64,000 nucleotides of DNA from Salticus scenicus (taxonomy: Eukaryota > Arthropoda > Arachnida > Araneae > Salticidae). Shown piece by piece: positions 56,253 through 64,000 of the stretch. The position numbers and the translations under genes are program-made. The notes beneath the pieces are model-generated. The model was not told the origin of the DNA, did not search any database, and was given only the letters and a program-made list of their open reading frames with translations. The DNA is taken from assembly GCA_963930645.1 (NCBI GenBank), contig OZ005651.1:328991527-329055526 (forward strand), in the 5' to 3' direction. The stretch's first letter is position 1, and each line of letters begins with the position of its first letter.

Positions 56253-57015
56253 ATTCTGGACCGGAGGTGACTTCGTTTATACCTTCACTGATGGATCTTT
56301 GGATGAGACTCTGTAAAACAATGGAGCTGGTATCAATCTTATTTTTCCAGTGAGTAATACAAAACACTTTAAAGTTGGTGCAGCTAAAATAGCCTCAAAC
56401 TATACCTGCGAACTCCTAGCTATTGAAGAGGCCTTAAATATATATACATTAGTCTCTAGAACACTAAGAGAGCAAGGGGATTCTAAAGCTTCTAAAGCAA
56501 GATCTTCAGCGACTCTAAAGCTGCTGTCCAAGCAATTCAAAAGGGTTACTCAAAACTAGTACGTAATATACACAGTACCCTGGGCCAAATTCTTAATCTA
56601 GACAAGCATTATTATACAGTGGATCCCAGCGTATGTTGATATTGATGAAAATGTGACTGCTGAATCTGTAAATGCTTTGCAAAAGAAGCTAGACGGCTTA
56701 ACAAAGAATTGCTTCCTCGTGTCACTCTCACTGATATAAACACAGTAGCAAAGTCAAAATTCAATGATAAAACAGTCAAGTTGAAACATCAAGTCTGAGA
56801 ACTAAACAAGAATAATTCTTGCAAATAGCGTAACAAGACTGAAAACTCGATACTTTAGAGGGATGAAATTTCAGAGGGATGGAACTAGAACTACTCCAAC
56901 TGCAGAAACTGCCCCGTCGCAAAAATGAACCCTAGATATATTTTCACTTATCCTGCCATCCTGGCGAAGATACAACAGATTAGAGACTTTTCCTATGCAG
57001 ATCTTTATACAGTAA
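56253..57015 (+). pseudogene. LINE (Jockey/I-type) ORF2 C terminus: RNase H and zinc-knuckle tail
   Basis: Three frames together spell an RNase H domain: FVYTFTDGSLDE (catalytic D at about 56289), a TAA stop shortly after, NNGAGINLIFP, KIASNYTCELLAIEEAL (catalytic E), then in another frame IFSDSKAAVQAIQKG (third acidic residue, about 56500) and QWIPAYVDI-like text near 56622. Further on, VTRLKTRYF-like and CRNCPVAKMNPRYIF (56900-56945) match the Cys-rich tail that follows RNase H in I/Jockey-group LINEs. Stops and frameshifts make it a pseudogene. The RT and endonuclease regions are absent. Confidence 0.7.
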
Positions 57016-57139
57016 AACTACCACCAGATAGCTAAAGTTGTATGGACCGCCCATGGCCCTATATAAATGGTCTATGGGCATGACACCAACTAACCAGATG
57101 GTAGTACCAGACAATCTCCTCAGCTGCAAATATTTAATT

Positions 57140-57250
57140 AATTAAAAATTCAAAAATCAGGCTTCAAGTGCATTAGAAGAGGTCAAAACAGACCTCCGTG
57201 CAAAATTCTGTAACTCTGCAATCAGCCATTTGCTTACAAAGCGACCAACA
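57140..57250. repeat. Short repeat, copy 1, flanking a SINE
   Basis: AGAAGAGGTCAAAACAGACC and GCAAAATTCTGTAACTCTGC recur in diverged form at 57530-57655. Confidence 0.55.
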
Positions 57251-57335
57251 CATCTCTAAGTTTAACTGTGTTTTTTGTCACTTTCACGTTATCTATACGG
57301 TTTAGGATACTGAGAAGGCACTGGAAGATTTTCTT

Positions 57336-57464
57336 TTATCAATAGACAGCAATTTCTATTAATTATCTGCAAAAATTAGCACTTGGCAATCGGAGGATCG
57401 AACCTACATCCTTCGGATCATTATCAAGACGTTCTATCCAAATGAGCTGAAGTGCCACGGAAAG
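57336..57464 (-). mobile_element. tRNA-derived SINE, family D, copy 2
   Basis: On the minus strand TGGCACTTCAGCTCATTTGG (A region) and GTAGGTTCGATCCTCCGATT (B box) are followed by GCCAAGTGCTAATTTTTGCA and the shared GATAATTA tail. It lies between two copies of the 57140 repeat. Confidence 0.6.
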
Positions 57465-57529
57465 ATTTTCCACATTTACACTTCTTTCTCCAGAATCGAC
57501 CATATCAGATATTTTTAGATTTTAATTAA

Positions 57530-57655
57530 TTTTTGAATAAAAGCTAATCAAAAATTTGGAAATTGGGCTTCGAGGTGCATCAGGAGAGGTCAAAACGGAT
57601 CTCGATGCAAATTTCTGTAGATCTGCGATTACCTACAACGCGACAGACACACATC
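57530..57655. repeat. Short repeat, copy 2
   Basis: GGAGAGGTCAAAACGGATCT and GCAAATTTCTGTAGATCTGC align to 57140-57250 in direct orientation. Confidence 0.55.
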
Positions 57656-57689
57656 TTCTTTTATTATATGTAGAGATGGGCGTAAAGCT

Positions 57690-59130
57690 ATAGTAACGCT
57701 GCGAGCCCTATTTATGGCATTTTTATACTAAATTCAGTTGTTACAAAAAGATTCATTTTTCAAATATAAGAGAATTTGTGTTTTGGATCTTCATTGGAGA
57801 AGCGTCAGTAGAGGCCTCCCTGTTGAGGAGAGTCAAAAAGTTTTTTGGGTTCAGTGTGTCCGCAAAAATCGCCTTATTGACTTGCTAATTGGCACACATG
57901 TTCATGAATCACACAGAATTAGCTGTTAAGTTATGGGTGTGTATCATGTTTTTCTTACTATTACGGTCTATGAAAATAATTTGTATACACTACAATAGAG
58001 GCCGTAAGAATCACCCGGTTGGTTGCAAATTTGTACGTATATTTATATGTTATGCAAAAATAGCTGTACATATTTTGGTGTCTATATTGTTTATGGTTAG
58101 CGTACAGGGGCACAACAAAGTATTTCTTATTGCGGCCTCTGAAGAGAATCAGAATTTATGAGCACCGAAAAAATTACCAGAATGACATACAAATTCGTAC
58201 ACAAGTTCATGAAACTTACAGAATCAGCTGTATGTTTTTTGGTGTGTATATGGTTTATGGTGCGTGTACAGGAACACACCAAAGTATTTTTTATTATTAT
58301 GCCCATGGCCAGAATTTTGTTTAAACGCATTTTAAAGTGGTTACATAGCATTCAACGTAATTAAATAACATACATTCTTAAGATGCTTAAAATAATATTT
58401 TTTGTAGAAAAATCTGAGCATAAACTTAATCCACAAGACTACGCAGAAGAATTTCAATAGTGTCATACAATCATCAAAATGATGTCAAATTTGGTACAAA
58501 TATTTATGGATTACATGGAATTAGAAGTATGTTATATTTGTGGCTCATGTACGGGGACACACAAAAGAGCTTCATCACATTAGTGTTTATAGATTGAATT
58601 TCTGTTAAATTCATTTAACATAGTTGCACTCCATTCAGATTAATGCAATTAATATCAGTTATTAGAATTCTTAAAGGCATGGCTTCCCTAAAAAATGGTA
58701 GATAAAGAAATAGTATTTGATTTACAGAGCTACGCACAAAATAATTCCGATACATTATGCAATCATTTGATATCAAATTGGTACAAGAATTTATGAGTTA
58801 CGTGGAATTAATACAAGATTATGAGTTTGAAAGAAATATATATACACATAGATAGATATAGGCAGAATGACAGAACTTACTCAGAATTTTCTAATCTTGA
58901 AATTGTTGTAATTACTCTTTTGAGGTGCCTTAAATTGGAAAATCAGATATGTACCTGTAACAGCTTATTTCAAAAACAGATATTAGCAGGAAGCTTAAGA
59001 TCAATATTCTAAAATTCTGTTAAACCATGATATTACTTGAAATTTTTCATTGAGATCGTACAGATGGTCTATGTACAGGAACATACAGAGAAATTCAAAT
59101 ACCTGACATGCATGGGCGGAACTTATCTTT
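57690..59130. repeat. Degenerate array related to the Helentron-like element's units
   Basis: Repeated words such as ACAGGGGCACAACAAAGTAT (58107), ACAGGAACACACCAAAGTAT (58269), ACGGGGACACACAAAAGAG (58552) and ACAGGAACATACAGAGAAAT (59074) parallel ACAGGGACACAAAGAAAAA of 19924-20951. TTCATGAA(T/A)C(A/T)(C/T)ACAGAAT also recurs. Short overlapping frames on both strands here are by-products. Confidence 0.5.
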
Positions 59131-60186
59131 GATATATTTTACCAATTAAACTACACACATTAATATACACTATGATTTTACTATACTAAAGATAATGAAA
59201 TTAAAATGTATTGTTTTATATCCAAAAAAAATGTGTTTCCTATATATACTAACCAGGAAACCATCTCAATAGTGTAATAATAGAAATCAATTAAATTATG
59301 TTCATTCGAGAGGACGTAATCTAACGTGATTTTTGACGCATAAACTGTTAGCCCGCGTAAGCCTGTTCTCGAGAAACCTATATTTAAGTTTGAGTAAAAA
59401 TGTAGTAACGAAAAAGAAGTGGGAGGAGTCCCGTTAAAACCTTCCAGAACCATGACTTACCAATTTTTGATTCTATTTTAGCGAATTTTTAGACATTATA
59501 TTTCGGTATCTCAAAGATGAAATGGGCAAGTGGTTATTGCATCAACGAACACGTTTGTCTATGTTCTTTCGATTTCTGCTTGTTTTGGATTTCCATCATT
59601 ATTTCAGTAAGGCGTGGTGTTATCGATTCAGGCTTGGTTGCACCGATTATTAGCGAACTTTCAGAATTTATAACTCGAAAACGAACTGAAGAGGGCTATT
59701 TTTTTATGCGTCTAAAAAACATATTTACATATGCTCTTTCAATGAATGCTTGTTTGAATTTTTTTTATGATTACAGTAGGGGATGGTTTCTTCGTAAGGG
59801 ACAAAAAAAAAAAAAAAAAGCGGTACTGCAGAAAAGTTGACTTACACTTTCTTTTAAAACGTAATATAATAAACATATACTTTGTATTATATTATAATTT
59901 ATTTATTATATGAAATAAGTTATATTTTAATATACGAAATAAAACTATTTATTTGTTAGATCTAAACAATTACTTAAAAAAAATATGTATTCTGCATTGG
60001 GTAATTCCACCTTTATATGGACTTACTACTTTTATGCGCAATGGCATAGTATTGCACAGTTTTTTAACATAAATTTCAGATATTTCACTGTGCTAAATAT
60101 CATAAATATTTTTTTCTAGTTCTTGCAGATTTATAGGCTGCAAATTTCAAATCCTCCCCCCTCACCCCCCGCCTTTTTATAGACTA
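59131..60186. other. AT-rich DNA, one long chance-like frame
   Basis: A 107-codon frame at 59517-59840 starts with ATG and includes SGLVAPIISELSEFITRKRT, then runs into poly(A). I do not recognise it and its base composition is background-like. No TIR of the neighbouring Tc1 remnant could be fixed here. Confidence 0.25.
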
Positions 60187-60856
60187 AATATTTTCGAGTG
60201 GATTGAGATTAGGACTGTTTCCAGGTCTGGTAAAGAAGAAATTCTACGATATTCTTTGTGAAATTTAACTTAAAGTGAAAGAAACATATGACTACTTACA
60301 AAATTATAGGTTCTCATGGAAATGGATAGGTAATTTTCACAACTGAATCAAATAAACGTACTACAAGACACTATGTAGCAAGGCGCATTATCATCTTGAA
60401 TTACTGATTGCGGAAAAGACTGAGATACCTTCGAAAGAGTCGGTCAGGCGCCACTTTTATAAAGACCGTGTTTTATTTCGAGTTAATTGATCCCCCGAGC
60501 ATGAAAATTTGCCCGACTCTTTGAAAAGTTATGCCCCGTACCATAATGTGCGGAGAATGTGTCACTGTTTTAAGAGGGCAATTTTCATTAAGTCGGTAAC
60601 ATTTTCGTCGTTCTATTAGCTTTTTTCACCAGCTCGAAATAAAATAAATTTGACTCATCAGAGAAAACAAGTTCAGCCCAATTATTAACTGATAATTTTT
60701 TCAAATTTTTGTTCAACTGAATTCTTGTTTTTATTTATTTATTATTATTATTTTAAATTCTTTTCTTTAATAATGTCTTTTTTGCAGACCTTCTGATTTT
60801 TAGCTTGCTTTGTTTAATTGTTCCCGCACTAATTTTAAAAAAATATTTTGCTATAC

Positions 60857-60895
<39 letters not shown>

Positions 60896-61050
60896 TTTTC
60901 TAAGTGAAAGGTTATTGAATGCGTGCATCGATGTGCATGATGCAAATCGATTTTTTAATCGTTTGCTTTTTAATTTGTGGTCATCTCGCTTGGATGAGAA
61001 ACGTGGCCGCCTAAAGCCAAATTTCCAGTTTAGACAGCCAAAAAATTTTA
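60187..61050 (-). pseudogene. Tc1/mariner transposase remnant
   Basis: Read on the minus strand in shifting frames: GRPRFSSKRDDHKLKSKRLK (second DNA-binding helix region, about 61010-60950), a poly(A) insertion at 60890-60861, AELVFSDESNLFYFEL (first catalytic D, about 60670-60630), VTHSPHIMVRGITF (matches HPPSVMVWGC), QDDNAPCY (second catalytic D, 60398-60375) and SPNLNPLENI (60216-60187, the DLNPIENLW block with the first D changed to N). Order and spacing fit a ~340-aa Tc1 transposase. Several frameshifts and stops show it is dead. Confidence 0.75.
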
Positions 61051-61772
61051 TAGCTTGCTAAAAATCATCTCACCAATATTTCGTTAACTTTAAAATATTT
61101 TACCATCTCCCGTGTTAAAATATTTTTTGATTTTCATTCTAAAATTTATCCTTTTTGCGGCATCATTAATTGCCTAATACTTGCCACTCTTGAAATACTT
61201 TCTAAATTTACAATTTTCCTGACAATTCCATTTCTTTTTTTTAACACTGAGTTCAATCCTAAAGTGTAAGTGGAGGATGACGTAATAAAATCTGCACGAA
61301 AATTTGCTTTTTAAATGATAAAATTGACGGTTACAGAAAGAAAAAGGAAAATATCCAAGTGCGGCCTTTTTTTTTTTTTTTTTTGTCTCTTAGTGTAGAA
61401 TAAATTATAAAAAGGATTCATCGTTCATTTACAAGGCCAATCTTTTCAGATATGTATTAGGCGTTATGGTTATAAATTGCTCAAAAACCATACAAACTTT
61501 TTTTTCTTTTAACTATGTAAAATTTAAATACACTATGTGATGCGTATATAACTTAAAAACAATATATAGTGCTGCCAAATGCCTTCTGCTGATAAAAATG
61601 TCTTCTAAGATGTAGAGTCAGAGAAAGTAGTTCGAGTGCCCCACTAGGTTATTCTTATTAGAATTTTTATTATTTATTTATTTATTTTAAGGGGGTAATT
61701 ATTTTAAAAGAATATTTTGCTTTTTTCTTAATTAGAGACCTAACATGAAACATTGAATCTACTCAATAAATA
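61051..61772. other. AT-rich DNA; last 16 bases are a SINE target duplication
   Basis: Poly(T) at 61366-61384. The right end of the Tc1 remnant is not defined. ATCTACTCAATAAATA at 61757-61772 is the left TSD of the next SINE. Confidence 0.35.
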
Positions 61773-62085
61773 GGGCCGCGGTAGCCCAGTCGGTAGAGCG
61801 CCGGCCTCATAATTGGAAGATTGCAGGTTCGGTACTCGAGCCGGCCAAAGACCGTCGTGTACACTAATGGTGGCTGGTGCACGTAAAATCTGTCGTGGGC
61901 GTAATGTCCTCCATGTTCCCATCAAAAATTATACTTCTGGGGGTCACCGAAGCGGGAGAGCCATCCCTTCCGTGGAGGATCAAAACTGTGATGGCATGTC
62001 TCCGGACCACCTCTAGGGGTGTGTCCTAGACCGTCGCCAATTGCCCATCTGCGCAGCACTAGTGCGACGTAAAACCCAGCCATCC
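61773..62085 (+). mobile_element. tRNA-derived SINE, family A, complete copy with perfect 16-bp TSD
   Basis: 313 bp. Head GGGCCGCGGTAGCCCAGTCG with GGTAGAGCGCCGGCC (A-box region) and GCAGGTTCGGTACTCGAGCC (B box). Body with GGTGGCTGGTGCACGTAAAA and CCATCCCTTCCGTGGAGGAT, tail AGTGCGACGTAAAACCCAGC. ATCTACTCAATAAATA flanks it at 61757-61772 and 62086-62101 without mismatch, so the insertion is young. Reference copy for 23598, 24027, 25161 and 53907. Confidence 0.88.
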
Positions 62086-62101
62086 ATCTACTCAATAAAT
62101 A

Positions 62102-62857
62102 AATAAATCTTAGCGTAAAATTACTACTTTAAAGCTTATAGTATGAGCAAGGCTTGTGCTTTGTTTTGGTTTCACTTTTTAATATGAAATATCGATAATT
62201 AGTGCAACAGAACATTTTATTTATTAACTATCACTCAAACATTAATCGTTTAAATTAATTTCAGTTCAGGACTGATTTAATTAAATGGCCTTGATTTAAA
62301 TCCAAATAATTCCAGTATCAGGAATATGGTAAAAAGTGCGAGTATTTTATAGTAATTAAATTTCTGTTTAAGAGGTTAATTAGCAAATTAATAGTTAAGA
62401 AATTAAAAAAAAAAAAAAAAAAAAAAAGATTCGAATAGAAATTTTTAGAAGAATGACAGAAAATTAATGTGAAATTGAAGGAAAGTAATCTTTGTGTTAT
62501 TAGAGAAATGGCTTTCGATAACTGTTGTTTGATTCACCATTGGAAAAACTTTGTCATTAATATTTAAAATATGTAGTAGCATTTTAGTAATCTAAAGCGA
62601 ATAATTAAAGGAAAACGTTAAACTACTATTTATTTTCCAAAGATAAACAGGCGAAGTCACAGAATATAGAATTATCATAAAAAGATCGAGATTAAAAATA
62701 AAGAAAATTGAAAAATATCAGTTAGGAATCAAATCGCCGCGTAACGAGGTAAATTATTAGTATTATTTACTGAAAACACATATACATCAGACTCGTATGC
62801 TTGACTCGAAGTCCACTTGTAAATCTTCGTCAGATAAAGACAGATTACACATGACAG
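62102..62857. other. AT-rich DNA without gene
   Basis: Poly(A) at 62405-62427. No frame or element recognised. Confidence 0.3.
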
Positions 62858-62977
62858 AATTACAATCCGAAGAAATGAAAAAACACCCATGGCCAGCATG
62901 GAAATCGAACCCCCTCTCCTACGTTCTAGGGTGACTAGCACTGTGGTGAAATAACCACTCTGCCACGGAGGGCCCAG
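62858..62977 (-). mobile_element. tRNA-derived SINE, family C, copy 2
   Basis: Minus-strand text CTGGGCCCTCCGTGGCAGAG (A box), GGGGGTTCGATTTCCATGC (B box), GGCCATGGGTG and the end GGATTGTAATT match 35704-35824 across 120 bp. The 70-codon minus frame here is a SINE artefact. Confidence 0.75.
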
Positions 62978-63043
62978 GTAAATAAAAAAAGGTTCTCGTT
63001 TGCAGAGGTCGTCGCATTCTCCATCTTTTTTATTTCAGCGCCT

Positions 63044-63206
63044 TTTCAGGGATGGAAAATTCTTGACACTTTTGCTACCACTATTTCTATAGAGAATTTT
63101 TTTTTTGGTAATATAATAATGTGTCGTGATTAAACAGGACAGGATAGAGATTTTTCTGTAAAAATAGTGGTAGTGAAAAAAGGCGGAAATTCTTCATCCT
63201 TGAAAT
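63044..63206. mobile_element. MITE with imperfect inverted arms
   Basis: TTCAGGGATGGAAAATTC...CTACCACTATTTCTATAGAG is answered inverted by CTGTAAAAATAGTGGTAGTG...TTCTTCATCCTTGAA. The centre is poly(T) and unique DNA. Confidence 0.55.
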
Positions 63207-64000
63207 TGCCTTAAAAAACTTTTGCGGAGAGTGTGACCCTTCCGTTTGCCTCGCCGTAGCAAACAGTGTTACCAGTCAGTAGTTACCGATAATTTTGAGA
63301 AATGATTTTTTATATACGTAATAAACGAATAATCTTCGAAGTTATTAAGCGACCGTTACATTTAAAATTTAGTGGTGAATATTGAATAAAAAAGTCGCAA
63401 AATCTGACAGCACTGGCAGTAAACTGTAACGTCACGTCGAAACACGCCCCATTTTTAAATCAAGCTGTTTTCGCTGAAATTTAAAATTAATTTACAAATA
63501 ATTGGTATATACATAATATATGTATGTGCCAAACGTGTGTACCTTGTAACTTTTTCAATATCTTTTACCTTGTGTAAGGCTTCATTTCCATATGTGGTTG
63601 TTCGTTGATTAAGTCAAGTCTTCTTTCCTGGTGTTTGATATTGTAATAAGGAATTATTTTGATAATTACACACATACACTATATATTATATAGGGCTGCG
63701 TTTTTTATATTCCTTTCGTACCACTATTTCCAAAAAATAAAACTTATAATATATTTTCACAGATAAATCCACCCTTTATCTGTATCCCCAAACGTGCGAT
63801 TTTTTGCCAAACAGTGTTTTCATCTAAGGCAAAAAGACGATGTTCAATGGTTCATTTCAAGACACAAACTCTTCAAACGCCTTCTTGCGAAGGGAGAAAA
63901 GATTAAAAGACGCTATAATAGTTAAATATACACGGCTGAAAATAATAAAAATGACAAAATTTTGCCGTCTAAACATACTAGATAGAGAAAAGTTAAATGA
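63207..64000. other. Unique DNA to the window edge
   Basis: Slightly richer in G and C around 63230-63460. The block GTACCACTATTTCC...ACTTATAATATAT at 63717-63760 recurs at about 31576-31625. No exon could be supported. Confidence 0.3.

Noticed and set aside
59517..59840. 107-aa plus ORF
   Set aside because: No recognisable motif and it terminates in poly(A); kept only as a note in the flanking-region entry.
1..64000. CRISPR-like or bacterial-style systems
   Set aside because: Repeats are tandem or dispersed without regular unique spacers, and the sequence is clearly eukaryotic.

Overview
The window is AT-rich eukaryotic DNA with long poly(A/T) tracts, many simple repeats, several tRNA-headed SINE families, Penelope-like retroelements and Tc1/mariner and hAT remnants. 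This suits an arthropod, probably an arachnid such as a spider; the taxon is an inference from repeat style and from the one host gene, not a direct observation. I see no bacterial-type operons, CRISPR arrays or convincing free-standing tRNA/rRNA genes.

Host coding content is sparse. One gene can be assembled exon by exon on the minus strand (11107 down to 693): a secreted Reeler-domain protein of the small 'putative defense protein' type, about 160 residues, with GT-AG introns whose phases fit. Its ATG-bearing first exon is not confidently located. A second minus-strand segment (37431 to 37272) reads like the last exon of an unrecognised protein. Everything else that codes is mobile-element derived.

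Layout: 1-450 short minus ORF and a hAT-like end; 693-11107 the Reeler gene, whose introns carry a 5'-truncated Penelope-like element with 664-bp inverted arms (1271-2843), an interspersed repeat and several MITEs; 13969-15686 a second Penelope-like element with RT plus GIY-YIG coding, 47-bp inverted arms, a candidate hammerhead ribozyme and a 12-bp target-site duplication; 16-20 kb decayed SINEs; 19924-20951 and 36068-37077 two elements with Helentron/DINE-1-like architecture; 21.5-22.9 kb a degenerate ~150-bp satellite; 23.6-26 kb duplicated SINEs, a Helitron-like 3' end and a ~300-bp tandem array; 28-33 kb MITEs and TA-flanked elements; 34.6-35.9 kb a local duplication with a SINE caught inserting in one copy; 38-39 kb and 49-51 kb further tandem arrays; 45.3-45.5 kb a palindromic tRNA-Thr-like SINE pair; 47-49 kb, 52.8-53.8 kb and 54.4-55.5 kb three larger DNA elements with inverted termini; 56-57 kb a LINE RNase H pseudogene; 57.7-59.1 kb a degenerate repeat array; 60-61 kb a Tc1/mariner transposase pseudogene; 61.8-63.2 kb SINEs and a MITE.

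The most distinctive biology is the pair of Penelope-like copies, which share one architecture (5'-truncated body with an inverted copy of their own 3' end), and the dense record of SINE and MITE insertions datable by target-site duplications. I found nothing that I would defend as a wholly new system.
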